Shown here piece after piece: positions 25,192 to 39,245 of a DNA stretch of 64,000 nt. Position 1 is the first letter of the stretch, and each line of letters starts with the position of its first letter. The DNA comes from Chrysomallon squamiferum (lineage: Eukaryota; Mollusca; Gastropoda; Neomphalida; Peltospiridae). The stretch is taken from contig CM022678.1 in the NCBI GenBank assembly GCA_012295275.1, forward strand, positions 12,990,592-13,054,591, given 5' to 3'. Made by a program: the position numbers and the translations under genes. The notes beneath the pieces were generated by a model, which did no database searches, was not told the origin of the DNA, and saw only the letters and a list, made by a program, of their open reading frames with translations.

Positions 25192-26272
25192 ATTATTATC
25201 ACCGATTTCATCCATATTAACATCATATTCATTATAATGGTTATTCATATTCAGATTCAGATTCAGCTTCATTTTATGATCAATATTAGTAGTAGTATTG
25301 TCATCATTATTATTATTGTTGTTGTTATTGCTAACGTTGATGCTATTAATAGCATGGCGTCATCGTTAAAATTTATCCAAAAATATTTTTGTTTCTTTGT
25401 TCCTTGACATTATTGTTGTTATTGCTTGAGATAAGCAAACAAGTCTGAACAGGTTTATTGACTTATCTGTAACAGCTTAAAAGATATTGTAGTGTCTCAC
25501 TTGGTCCTATTTTATTAATCCAAGAAACATTTCTTTTTATTTGAATACTGCGTAGTATGCACTGAATTGACAGTTATAGTAAGTACGTCATAGAAAAACG
25601 CACGTAATTTTACACATGATTGAAATAACAGGTAGGAATTTCAATAGCGGAACAGTTATATAGCTTTTAAATTGACATTACTTAGCTAGTATTACATACC
25701 TGAAAAAAAGAATTGCGTCATAAATAGAAATTAGGCGTGAGTCTAATGTGTTTTTCTTTCTCAAACAATCTTTTTAATCTACGTGTTTGTTTATTTATTT
25801 ATTTTCCACGGGATGACATATTTTGAATTCTGTACGTTTTTGTTTGTTTATTTGCTTTTGTTTATTTATTATTGTTGTTGTTGTTGTCTGGTTTAGTGAT
25901 GATTTTGTTATTGTCGTAGTTGGTAATTATTTAGCCTCATGATGTAGCTGTTAAGTGAAAATTCTAGGCTTTATTAACGAAATAAAATACCCCAACAACA
26001 ACAACAATAATAAAAATAATAATAAACAGAAGTATAAGAAAATGAAAAAGAATCGACTACCACAGTAACTGTAAAAATTATAACAAAAAAATATAACCAA
26101 TAAAACAACAGAAAACCAACAAAAATCACAACAAAAACAAAACAAACCCCAAAGAATATTTGCAAAAACAAAAATAAAGAAACAAATCCTCCAGAAATCA
26201 AAAACAAAAACAACAACAACAAAAAATAATAATAATAAATAAATAAAATAAAAAATGATTTACTGATTTAAG

Positions 26273-26367
<95 letters not shown>

Positions 26368-28160
26368 TTCTTGGTTTCTCTCTTTCATTTCATTATTCTA
26401 TATCTAGATTTCGAAATCATAAAACAAAACAAAAATAAGAGCAAAACAATAGATAAGAATAATTTTGCTATTTATATTAATAATTACATATTATAATTAT
26501 GATGACGCTACCATTGTTATATATATATTTTTTTATTATTATATTCATTACAATATATAATAATATCAAACTAATAAAAATTCACAGTTTAAAAAACCCC
26601 ATGTTTAAAAGATCATAGCTAGACATTATTGTTTCAGTTACAAAAATATCGCGTGACTTCTTTAACTTGGAAACATTAAAACACAAATTCATACGTTTAT
26701 CTGACTTTGACTTCTGACCTTATCCAACCATCTGGAAAAATGGCTACCACAAACGAGATACTGTGAACAAACACTGAGACTTATCTGTAAATTACTGTAT
26801 CTGTGAAACTGGTTGTAACCGGTTTGTCAGACTGTGATAGCAGAAACCAGGAGATGGTTCTTTTAACAATATAGCACTAACCCGCCTTTTGTTCCTTTGT
26901 GACAGGTGATTTATTTTGACTATCTACAGTAGTATCTGGTAGTTAAACATGTTACATTTTGTAGCTGACGTTAAACTAATGTTTTATGTCACGTATTCCT
27001 CCGTGCAAAATTTTCACATATTTGAAGTCATCAAGTGAATTTAAATTAAAAATGTTAATAACAAGTTTTAATAATGTCATCCACTAAATTTTTAAATAAC
27101 ATCAATAATAGGAGCAGAAACAAAATTAACGACAATAGCAGCAGCAACAACATTTATTACAAATACAATTATTAAAATAACGACGACAACAGCAGCCATT
27201 ATTACCACTACAGTCATTGTAGCAATAACAACAACAGCAGCAATAACGACACTAGCACGAACAACAACAGTTACTACAAATACTATTATTACCGTTATCA
27301 TTACAGCAGCAACAGCAACATCAGCAATTACTACCACTATGATCATTATAACAACAGCAGCAATAACAATTACAATAATACTATTACTACAACAACGATC
27401 ATTACAACAACAGTAACAACAATTACTACAAATACTATTATTATAACAACGACAACGTCAACAGCAGCAGCAATATCAGCAGAGTGCACGAACAACAATT
27501 TTTTTCTTCATTTATTGTTTATTTGTTTTGTTACTTGTAATTTTCTTTTGTTTTTTTTTTGCTTTAATTTTTTTCTTTTTTTTTGTGTGTGGGTTTTGTT
27601 TATTTTATTTTGCTTTGTTCTTTCGTTTTTATTTTTTATTTTTGTTAAATTTTTTTTTAGTTTTTATTGTTTTCCTTTTCAAACAATTTTTTTTCGCTTG
27701 TTTATCTCTGCTTTTTTTTGTTTATTTTGCTTTATTTTCCACATATTATCATTTTACCGTTTTAAATCAGTTATCTTTTGTAACATCTGTAAACAGTTTC
27801 TGCAGAAGAAGTTAATTTATGTACGTATGTTTGCCTGTACAAAGAGACAGATAGACAGGCAGACAAAGAGACAGACAAACAGACATGAACGCATGAGTGC
27901 ACACATACATATATGCATACTTAAATATGTACACGAAAGAAGGAGAACAGAACATTTAACAATTTAAAAAAAAAAAAAAAATGTAAAAATCATGTGAGGA
28001 TAGACAAAATGAATTATCACTGAGTTTAATAATAAAATTTTATTTACAGATACTTAAAACATTTAGAAAATCTTTGACATTAAACTAAGAGAGTAATAAG
28101 TGTTGACTGATGGTGGCAAAACACAACACCGTCTACGAGGTATTTTTACTGAACATTTGT
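24170..28160. other. Gene desert segment 1
   Basis: No coding exon supported. Holds (ATT)n at about 25135-25190, (CT)n at 26278-26366, an ACA/AAC-rich degenerate zone at 27110-27490 and T-rich low-complexity sequence at 27498-27730. Open frames here translate to low-complexity poly-Ile, poly-Phe or poly-Asn. Confidence 0.7.
26278..26366. repeat. (CT)n microsatellite
   Basis: About 44 uninterrupted CT repeats. Confidence 0.95.
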
Positions 28161-28179
28161 AAGAAACGCAGAGATACGA

Positions 28180-28400
28180 TCTTGTAACGCAGAGCGGTAA
28201 TCTGAACAATTAAAGCGCAGACTGAGTCAGGTAAGTACCACCTGCTCATTGCGTTCTACCTCTCTCAACATACCTCCACTGAGCTAAACCCAGATTAGCC
28301 GATAATCTGCTTGAAAACTTGGAATCAGATATCGATAATCCAGCGACCTCCCGGGCCTCAGAGCCTTCGCTGGTTCCATGGTGATTATTAACTGATTACA
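28180..28400. other. Complex GC-richer island with two inverted repeats
   Basis: Stands out from flanking repeats. Contains a perfect 7-bp hairpin at 28291-28309 (CAGATTA, loop GCCGA, TAATCTG). A second 7-bp inverted repeat lies at 28340-28346 and 28367-28373 (CCAGCGA and TCGCTGG). On the - strand TTTAGCTCAGTGG near 28277-28289 resembles a tRNA box A, but a good box B at normal spacing is missing. Could be a conserved non-coding element, a structured RNA or a decayed tRNA-derived SINE; not resolved. Confidence 0.35.
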
Positions 28401-28522
28401 GCGAAGCAGAAAAAAAGAGAGAAAAAAGTTTATCAGAGCAGCTAACGCGATAATGGCTTTGTCCGCATATAATTTTTATTATTATTATTTGTTTTATTTT
28501 TTTTTCTTCATACCTTCTTTTA

Positions 28523-29098
<576 letters not shown>

Positions 29099-29914
29099 TA
29101 ATATAGTGCTGCTAATAACGTTCAGGTAATTGTATTATTACTTGTTAATTAGTTTGATTGTCCAGTAAAAATATTTACCAGTAGAAGAACATGATACATG
29201 GCAGTTAATGTAAAACTAGAAGCAAACAATGACGTTTATAAACCAAACATATTTTCTAACAGAAGCAACTGATGTCTTGAAATCTGTAGATATCTGGAAA
29301 CTGGTGTATCATATAATAATAACAAACGTAAAATATAAGTATTATGTATGTTTACATTTATTTTCCATTTATATTTTTGCATTTTACAAATATAGATTTA
29401 CAAATACTATACAGACGAAAGCACATTCACATACACTGAAACACACACACGCACACACACGCACAATCATGAAAACAACAGCAACAAAACACTAATGAAA
29501 TATAATGACGGTATTAAAATATTATTATATTACCGTTAAAAAAAAAAAAAAAAAAATATATATCTATATATGAAATAAAATAATAATAATCTGCACGCTT
29601 GTTCAAGGGTGGTGGGTTTTTAATTTCAAATTATATATTCATTGACGTCACAGCCTATCTCTTTAAATTCACAGAATTACTATCTGAGTTTTTAATACAT
29701 TTTATGTATATTTATTTCTCTGTACCCCGTAATAAAATAACTAAAGTTTCAAATAGCCGTATTGAAAATATAATACATAGCTTTGAACATGTTATTAAAA
29801 TTTAAGAATTCATTCTTTAGTGTTGACAGACGTAAGGAAAACGGTCAGCTGAATTCATCCTCGTTCAGTGTGTTCTGTTAATTATCAGCTTTTTAATTCA
29901 GTAATTGATTGTTT
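29099..29914. other. AT-rich intergenic DNA
   Basis: No supported exon. A CRE-type palindrome TGACGTCA lies at about 29643-29650. Confidence 0.6.
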
Positions 29915-30030
29915 CTACAGCGCCGCCATGTTCTGCTCGCAGAGCCGCTCTCCCACGGTGCTCGCGAACAATGACGTCACGCTCGAACGCGATTTGGCGC
30001 GAAGTAGATTGTGCGTCTTTTTCTAAAGAA
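29915..30030. promoter_or_regulatory. CpG-rich patch with YY1-like and CRE-like sites
   Basis: A compact GC-rich stretch within AT-rich DNA. The - strand reads GAACATGGCGGCGC near 29920-29933, close to the YY1 consensus (AANATGGCGGC), and a full CRE palindrome TGACGTCA lies near 29970-29977. Both are typical of metazoan promoters. A 32-codon ORF with a good start context (GCCGCCATG, ATG at 29929) is present on + but resembles no family I know. No gene is seen on either side. Confidence 0.35.
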
Positions 30031-30597
30031 ACCGAGACACTTGACTTAACTGGAGTTTAAAGTTCATTCACGTTATTCACAATTAATACACGGCATTATC
30101 ATCCGCACTATGGTATAAAACACACGCATTATGATTTACACCGTGGTCTAAAACACCAACGTCAAAAGACAACGGCAATTCTTTTGTGTTTTCTGACATG
30201 CAACGTCAACCCCCACGTCAGCTGATATCAAATGTTACAGATGGCATAAAACGACAAGGCGTTCACATTTCAGACGAATTAAAACATGTTACCTGCACAA
30301 AGACTGGCAAAAAAAAAAAAAAAAAAATGTCCGTTCGGTGAGAAAAAGTAGGGGGTTGGTAAAGAAAAAAAAAATATGATATTTACACTGAGCAGGTTTG
30401 ATACTTGAAGATATTTAAATAAAATGAACACACACTGATGAAGCTGTGTTCAAACTGGTTCAGACAGATCGAGTACCAGATTCAGAAAATGTTAAAATGT
30501 ATTTAAAATCAGACAAACTTGACTACACTAGATAGCAGTTTATAATGTTTTATAGTCAGAGTAACCGCAGTGCTGTCTGTAACTGTATGTGTGAATA

Positions 30598-30722
30598 TGT
30601 GTATGTGTATTTCTGTGTGTAGGTCTGTGTATGTGTATTTCTGTGTGTAGATCTGTGTATGTGTATTTCTGTGTGTAGGTCTGTGTATGTGTATTTCTGT
30701 GTGTAGGTCTGTGTACGTGCAT
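30598..30722. repeat. 28-bp tandem repeat, about four copies
   Basis: Unit contains GTGTGTAGGTCTGTGTATG followed by TGTATTTCT, almost identical between copies. Confidence 0.85.
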
Positions 30723-30729
30723 TTTGCTT

Positions 30730-31571
30730 GCATTTGTGCTTGTGTTTTTGTGTACGTCTATATGTTTATGTGCGTGTGTATGTATGTATTGTATTCGTGT
30801 GAATATTTTATTTTCTACATTCATGCACACACATACGCATGCATGAAACACTTAAAATAAATATGAAAATAAATAGAATTTCTCTCTTTATTCTCTTCTG
30901 AATGTTAATTTTGCTGATACGAAGCAGCAGCTCTGTCTGTAAAACTGGAATGAACGAGTAAATATTCAGAATAACATATTTAAAAAAAATAATAATAATA
31001 AAAAATACGCACTATAAAACAACAACAAACAAGCAAAATAATAATAAAAAAAAAACGCACATACAAAAAAAACAAACAAAAAAAACGAACAAAAGACAAA
31101 AAGTAATATTTAAAAAATGTCTACACAGTTTAAAAACTCATTTGTTATTTTCTTTCTTTCTCAAAAAAACATTTGTTATTATTTATTTATTTTTAATTTT
31201 TAGATATTGTCATTGTTGCTGATGTCTTTGTTTCAGATGTTCTACACTGGTGTTATTTAGCAGACAAATCGCTCATATATTTCTGTTGTACAGATGCATT
31301 CTGTACAGTTTGCACCATTTAAGTATATTCATAAATTTACTTGTAGATTTCCAAACCGAACTGATTTTCACGTAATTTGGTAAACTTTGTTCTGGGACAT
31401 CCCGATTTCGAACTGGGATGAATGATCACGTAATTTGGTAAACTTTGTTCTGAGAAACAACTATATTAATTAAATTAGTCACGAATGTTCTTGCATAGAT
31501 AAATATATTCATAATACGTAATAATAACAATAAAAATGACAAACAGCAACAACAACAACAACACCAACAAC

Positions 31572-31623
<52 letters not shown>

Positions 31624-33409
31624 CGAAAAATAATAGCTGTTTAATACTGTGACCTATTTTCAATCTTTTCTGCCCTTATTTTCAGTATTGTGAACCAATT
31701 TTATTATTTTTCATTTCATCGCAAACCTTTACACAGTCGACCCAGATTAATGAGTGAAATTATCACGCAGCTGTTTATATAACAAAACATTAAACACGTA
31801 CGACGTAAACAGAAAGCGTTAAAAACATTTACTTATTAAAAACTGGTCTTTCATTTCGAGCCTGCACGCGTTAGAACAGTGCAGAGAAGAAAAGACAGTT
31901 CTTTTGAAGACTGAAAGAAAAACGACTTCATTGATTTTTCACTTATTTAAATTTTAGTGTGAAATATCGTCTAAACAATATAACACGCGTGACTGCGTAT
32001 TGTGCAGACTCAAGCAGTAAGTAAAATATAACAATACGTTTACCAGTTATACTTATATTTTATTAATTATTTATGTTATATGATTTATTTTATTTATTAT
32101 GTGTGTGTGTTTTTATTCTCTGTTTCACTGTGTGTGTGTGTACGTGTGTGTGCTTCTGTTTGTGTGTCTGTTTTGGCAGGGTGTATATCTAGAAATGTGC
32201 ATATGTGTAATTCGTTCGTATAACAGTATATAAAAAAGTCACACACACACACACACACACACAAAATAACAGTGATATTAGTAACTGTAGTAATACTACA
32301 GGCCTTATATAGTAATTAATGTAGTACAAGTCACAGTTGTCGCAGTAACAGTTATAATAATAGTAACAGCAGTAATAGTAGTCATAGTAACTGCAGTAAT
32401 AGTAGTCATAGTAACTGCAGTAATAGTAGTCATAGTAACAGCGGTAGTAATAGTAGTCGTAGTAGCAGTTGTAGTAATAGTAGTCGTAGTAGCAGTTGTA
32501 GAAATAGTAGTCGTTTAACAATTGTGGTAACAGCAGTGTGGTATTAGCAGCTACAGTATAGTATCTATTTTTCAGGAGTTAATTTTGAGACCACAGGCAT
32601 AGACTTTCGTGTTTAAAATAGGCTCACGCACTGTGTTCATGACTGCGTGCTTGAACCGTGACTGCAGATAAAATAGATAATAGGCACAAAAGCAAAGGTC
32701 ACACCGGATACAGAGGGCAGAGGTCAAGTGTGGCATTCCTAGAAAGAAGTCTTGGGAATGTATTTGTTTGTGTTTTCCTCTACTCACGTGCCTCACATTT
32801 CATTTTGCTTCAAGTTTTCATCTTTGTCTTGTTTTCCGTAAACAGATTAAAAATAAAGACTCTTTTTTGGTTTTGAGCGCTTTTCTTTCTTTCTATCTCT
32901 ATGTTTTAACGCATTTCTTTCTTGTACGTTTTTTTTTTTTTTTTTTTTTTAATATTTTGTTTTTGCTTTATGCATGTATTTGAATTTATTTATTTCGATC
33001 TGTGTTTTTTAAATATATTTCCTTCTCTCTATTTTTGACTTTGAATGTATTTACTTCTTTCTATCATTGGATCGGTCTTTTTTTTTTTTTTTTTAATGAA
33101 TTTCTTTCTTTGTTTTTGAAAATATTTCATTCTATTTTCTTTCATTCATTATTCGTTTCATGACTAGGTATCAGAAGAAAACTTAAGAAACTGTTCTGTC
33201 TTTCTTCCTTTAAACATTGTCTTTTTCTTCATGTTTTAATATTATTATTACTTCTGCTGCATCTTCTATTACTTAGTGGTATCAAAGATCTTTTCTATTT
33301 ATAAATCAAAACATTTTGTAGATACTCATTTTTACATAATAACTAAAAAGTGTTTGCTGCTGGGGGAGGGAGGGGGAGAAAAAGACGAAAAAAGAAAGAA
33401 AACGGGTAA
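30730..33409. other. Gene desert segment 2
   Basis: No coding exon supported. Includes (AAT)n at 31569-31621, GT runs near 32100-32175, a 24-bp GTAACAGCAGTAATAGTAG-type triplet repeat zone at 32340-32520 and T-rich sequence to 33240. Confidence 0.7.
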
Positions 33410-33860
33410 CCGAGGTTTTTGGCTTAATCCATATTTAGACGACTGGTCACACGGTCTCTTTGAACAGTCAACACAAACAGCGCTAATCCGCGTAACAAGC
33501 CAAGTGATCAGTGTACAACGTCCATACTCCGCCAAGAAAACGAGCATAATACGGCACAAGACGAAGTACAGGGGCTTTAATGGCGCGTTTCATTAACTCT
33601 CAGAGAAACCCATTTTATTACTACTTTATGTTCGTGTTATTTTTAATCCTCTTAATTTGTACGTTACTTATGATAATCTACTTTTTATATCAGGACCACG
33701 CATTAACGACGATTACCGTAAACTGACGGTAAGGCCCGAATAGAATAGATTCAAGTGTAATAGTTAATACCCGTAATTAAGCTAACTAACCCGCACCAGT
33801 CGACTGTTGGAAATCTCTCAGTGCATTGTTGTCGTCCGCTCGACCGTCCGTCCGTACATA
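33410..33860. promoter_or_regulatory. Candidate cis-regulatory element (non-repetitive island)
   Basis: About 450 bp of complex, non-repetitive sequence in a repeat-rich desert, with two TAATCC sites (33425-33430 and 33484-33489), the core bound by K50 homeodomains such as Otx/Pitx/Gsc. Accidental open frames on both strands have no recognisable protein content. Regulatory role inferred from complexity and motifs only. Confidence 0.3.
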
Positions 33861-34128
33861 ATTTGACATGAAAAGAACGAGTGAAATGAAAAAAATCCGT
33901 TTACAATGGATGATTGACAGATTCTGTTGACACACCTTCTTACCTTTCTTTAGCAGGTTATGTTTTCACGAGCCTATGAATTACGGGCAAATGTCCGACA
34001 TATCCAGGTTTCCTTTATACAGAGGTGTTGATTAGTATATAAAATTAATATGTGTAATATCCCAATTAAGACAGCGATGTGTTAGATGTTATCTCTTGCA
34101 TATCGGCAGTTTAATAAACAAACAACAA

Positions 34129-34166
<38 letters not shown>

Positions 34167-36242
34167 AATAAATAAAATAAAATAAAATAAAAGTAGAAAA
34201 AAACAACAACAAAAAAACATAAACAAAACAAAAATAAATAAATAAATAGTAACAATAAAAAACTGAAATAGTAATAAAAATTACTTTAATAATAATAAAT
34301 AAAAGTAAAAGATAAAAAGTAAAACAAATAAAAAACTGCTGACATCAAGACCGCCAGACGAGATTATCGATATTTATAAAAAAATAATTTCATTTTTAAA
34401 AAACGATTCCTCGATTATGACGAGGTTGAGAACTATGGTTTGTAGATTTAGAAAATTGTTATTACAGTTGTAGTTGTTGTTGTTGCTGTTGTTATTATTA
34501 TTGTTATAGTTAATACTTTATTGATGTTGCTGTGTGTGTGTGTGTGTGTGTCCTAAGTATTACATGATCAGTGTCAACAAATATGGAAAAACATGAAGCT
34601 GAAACGTCTCCAGATTAATTATAATTTTTTTTTTTAAATGTATTGAAAGTAGAAAACTATCTTACATTGCTGCATCAAAAGAATGCTAATGTCTTGTGTA
34701 AATCTAGAACCTCGAATGATAAACTTCCTATGAAACTGGGCGATGGTTTAATATTATTCTAAGAGAAAATAGAAAACGTCACATTTGTAATTTGGACAGA
34801 ACTGGAGATGAATATCATTATGTATTTGAATGTATTGATCTTTTATTATTAAATGCGAGAACAGGTATACCAAAGATATGCAAATATTATTTCATGTAAT
34901 AATTTGTTTAACAGAAAAAATATATTTGTATTAAAAAACTAAGTTTGTAAATAAGAACTATGTGTGAGAGTATGTCCTCCATGTTAAACTTCCACACGTG
35001 TGCATTTTAATTTATTTATTGTATAGCTGTAATACATTCTTCTCTGTACTGTAAGCTACAGAGAATAAAGTCAGTGTCACTGTGTGTCTGTTAGTACGTG
35101 TTTAAAACGTGCATGTGATCATTATGTTGCAGAGAAGTTATCGGGTATTATGTAAATGTTATCTTGTTTTTTTGCACGTGAGTTTGTGTGTCTTTGTATA
35201 TATATTTATACGCGAACGTATATGTTTATGGGAATATGTGTGTTTACACATGTACAATGATACCTGGCTTTGTGTTTTTAAAGTGCAATAACCTCTACCT
35301 GTGTGTGTTGAATAAAAACATATTTCACATTGTACTCCTGTATCTATTGAAAATAAACTCCCTGAATACGTTTGTGTATATTAATTTGCTCGGGTTTATT
35401 TTCAATGAAGTTTTTATTCAAAGATAAATTATAAAATATTGAGATTTTTCGTAGCTCACTGATTTTCTTCAAGTACAATTACACGCTTGACTGCATCTGT
35501 AACAAACAGTTTTATTAGTGTATCATTTTACTGTTGACTGAATCGTTTCTGTACTTTAACCTAACGGTTCTTCTTTTTTCTTTTCTTCTTTCTTTCTTTT
35601 TTTCTTTTGTTTAATTTCTTTCGTCGTTCTTTTCATTAAATTAATTTCTTCTTAATATTTTTTTTTTTTTTTTTTTTTTTTTCTGTGTGAGTGTATATTC
35701 TGAATTTCTTTAGTGATTAATTTTTAAGGTTTTAAGAGGAGAAGTGACTGCTGTTGGCAGCAGAAGAAGAAGCAGTTGATACAATAGTAGCTGCAGAGAA
35801 CAGTGGTGATAATGGCCGTAGTAGTAGCGGTTGTTGTGACGGTAGCAGTAGTATTTGTAGAAATAATATTACTACACTATAGAAGCCATTACTGATGGTA
35901 ATGATAGATGCGTCTTAACATTAGATTATTATTATTATTAAGAGTAGTAGTAGTAGTAGTAGTAGGTAGTAGTAATAGCAGTAGTAGTTGTACTAGTAGT
36001 AGTAGTAGTTGCGGTGGTGGTAGTGATGGTAATGCTGGATGTAGTTTAATAGTAGATAAGTAGCAGCCGTAGTAGTGTAGTTGCAGTAGATGTACTAGTA
36101 GCAGTAGTTGTAGTAATAGTAACCGTTGTAGTATTGGAGTTAGTAGTATTTGGTGCAATGGTAGAAATAAAACATCGTCAAACATTCATTCTGTGTGATT
36201 CAGTCAGTCAGAGTCTCAGTCAAACATTATATTAAATATATT
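33861..36242. other. Gene desert segment 3
   Basis: No exon supported. A-rich run at about 34128-34165, TG run at 34530-34551, poly-T at about 35661-35682 and an AGT/TAG triplet zone at 35760-36160. Confidence 0.7.
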
Positions 36243-36975
36243 AATTATACTTGTAACAATTAAAAGTAGACTAACACGTGTAACACATATAAGTAGATTG
36301 CAACATTTAACAGATAATAGTAGTCTGTAACACGTGTAACAAAAAAGTAGACTGTAACACGCGTAACAAATAAAAGTAGACTGTAACAAATCAAAGTACT
36401 GTAACACGTGTAACAAATAAAAGTAGACTGTAACAAATAAAAGTCCTATAACACGTGTAACAGATAGAAGTAGACTATAACACGTGTAACAGATATAAAT
36501 AGACTATTACACGTGTAACAGATAGAAGTAGACTATAACTCGTGTAACAGATAGAAATAGACTATTACACGTGTAACAAATAGAAATAGACTCTAACACG
36601 TGTAACAAATAGAAGTAGATTCTATAACACGTGTAACAGATAGAAATAGACTATTACACGTGTAACAGATAGAAGTAGATTATAACACGTGTAACAGATA
36701 GAAGTAGTCTATAACACGTGTAACAGATAGAAGTAGATTATAACACGTGTAACAGATAGAAGTAGACTATAACACGTGTAACAGATAGAAGTAGATTATA
36801 ACACGTGTAACAGATAGAAGTAGACTATAACACGTGTAACAGATAGAAGTAGACTATAACACGTGTAACAGATAGAAGTAGTCTATAACACGTGTAACAG
36901 ATAGAAGTAGATTATAACACGTGTAACAGATAGAAGTAGACTATAACACGTGTAACAGATAGAAGTAGACTATAA
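36243..36975. repeat. 29-bp tandem array with CACGTG and AGATAG in most units
   Basis: About 25 units; the later ones are nearly identical, the first ones diverged. The unit core is ACACGTGTAACAGATAGAAG, followed by TAGACTATA or TAGATTATA. By hand count CACGTG occurs 20 times. The palindromic E-box CACGTG is followed after four bases by AGATAG, a WGATAR GATA-factor core. Confidence 0.92.
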
Positions 36976-38060
36976 CACGCGGAATCGTAAGAACTCTTTC
37001 CATCAGCTAAAACACAACCCCAAAAAGTACGCCAGAAAGCACGCGCTTGTTCGCGCACTCTTACATTGTTTTGTGATCGTGGACTCTCGTAATGATGAGC
37101 ACACATTTCTTCGTATTTATTTCTTTTTTTTGTGTATATTTTTTTTTTTGTATTCCATGTAGTAAAACCCAGGCTATTTCTGGCGACTTTTAATCTCTTT
37201 CAAAAGCAGAGCAAACAAATATATTACCGTTAACACATTGTTGTGATATCTGGGCGTGTGTGCATTTTCCCATTTGCAAGTCACGATAATCAAGGGCAGG
37301 TCTATATTTTCTAAAAAGGGGAACATTATCACTGCTGTGAATATAATACTGAATACTTTGTGGGTACCCTAGCTCCGCCCTATCATACATGTTTTTGTTT
37401 TTTGTTTTTTTCTTCTTTTTCTCCCATAGTGAGGACAGATCATAATAGAGATTTTGATAGCGAGTCGTGAAACCATTGTTGGACCGGGAAAATAGGATGT
37501 TTCAGCTCTGGTGGGTTCGTCCCTGAATAAATCAGTTTCTTGGCACAGCTGTTGTTAACTGATCTGATAAAAGAAAGTCACTAATTACACGGGTGGTTGT
37601 TATAAGCAGGTTGTGGGCGTGTCTGTTAGAGTTATTCCTGGAATTCATTAAAATAAAATGGCAAATATAACATTAAGTGATGCTGCCAAAATTAACACGT
37701 GCTGCGAATTACGACAAGTCGTATCTTAGTTACGACAGAACTGTTCAGTGCGTCAGTCTGAATAGACAGAACTCTTGAGTGCTGAAGACTGAAAAAGGAA
37801 TTAATGAATTAAGAAGCGAGTAAAGGAAATGATGACATACCTCGATTAAATAGAATGAATCAGCTGATAAATGTAGAAACAAAAAAAAAAATGGTCTAAA
37901 TTTATTTTTATTTAAAAAAAGCAAAAGATTATAATTGCCTGGATCTGTCTGAAGATGTGGTTCTAACTATTATTTTTTGAATGTTCCTCGATCGAGTTAA
38001 TTATTAGGCTGAGGAAATTAAATTAACAGTTATTTCCCTAAATTAATATAATTAAAACAT

Positions 38061-38105
<45 letters not shown>

Positions 38106-39245
38106 TTAAGCTAAAATTATTCGTTCATAATTAGGTCCATAAAACAAATTAAGTTAGTTTCTGTAAAGGAAACAAATAAAAAAAAAAAAAAAAAAGAAAA
38201 CAAATAAAAAACAAAATAAACATTCTACTGTAAAAAGAGAAATTTATTATATTAAATATTTCTGACTTAATTATGCTGAATGGTGGATGGGGGATGGCTA
38301 ACAATGGCGCCAGGATCGACTGAGTTTTTATCAACAAAATATGCCAACAACTTGTTTAATATGAAGACTTAGATCCCTCCTCCCTCCCCAAGTACTTCAT
38401 CAGAGTGGGTAAGGAACCGTAATGCAGCAAATGTTTTCATGCCGCAGAGATATAATGAAATTCTCTGGCACAGTTCCAAAACTGGTGCTGTTACTAGAAG
38501 GTGTTATGACTTAGAGTATCACGGAGACTTGTGTATGTCGAAAACATGTTCATAATGCGTACAGATGCCAGGCAGGTGCATGCGTCGAAAGTTAGAAGCA
38601 GCCGGCTAAGAATGTCTTCAAGATCTCGCAAAATCTCGGAATGAAGTATCTGTCCTGCAGACAAACAAATGCCAAATTAGTATCGTCGATATCGTTATAT
38701 AAATGTCAAAGGTATCCCCCCCTGACGCCGCGACCCGCCTTCTGTCTGACTGGCTGTAAATGTCGCGGGTGAAATGTTGTCTGTTTTCAGTTCCATCCGC
38801 TCGCATGAGTAAATGGCAATGACGTAATAGTGTCTAAGATAGAGTTCCATATGTAATACTCGATTTCTGAAATTCCTTCTTCTTTTTTAATGACAGATAA
38901 ATATCAGTTTGTTGCTGCTGTATGAACGAAATTATATTGTATTTGTTTGTTTATCAAGAAGAATATAAGAAGGATATAAATAAATAAATAACAACGAATC
39001 AATAAAGCAATAACAATAGTAATACTAGTTTTAGTCGTAATAGCAGCAGTAATATTAGACGTAGTCGTAGTAGATGCAATAGTAATACTAGTCGCAGTCG
39101 TTGTAATAGCAATGGTAATATTAGTCGCAGTCGTGGCAGTAGCAGTAGTAATATTATTCGTAATAGTAATGTTTTAGTCTTAGTCACAGTGGCAGCATTA
39201 GTAATATTAGTCGTAGTAATAGAAGTAGTATTATTAGTCGCAGTA
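36976..39245. other. Gene desert segment 4
   Basis: No coding exon supported. Contains (AC)n at about 38063-38101, an A-rich run near 38176-38194, complex sequence at 38380-38830 and a degenerate GTAATA/GTCGTAGT triplet zone from 39000. Confidence 0.65.

Noticed and set aside
33276-33596. 106-codon frame on + and 75-codon frame on -
   Set aside because: No recognisable domain, no splice or start support; overlapping open frames on both strands suggest chance.
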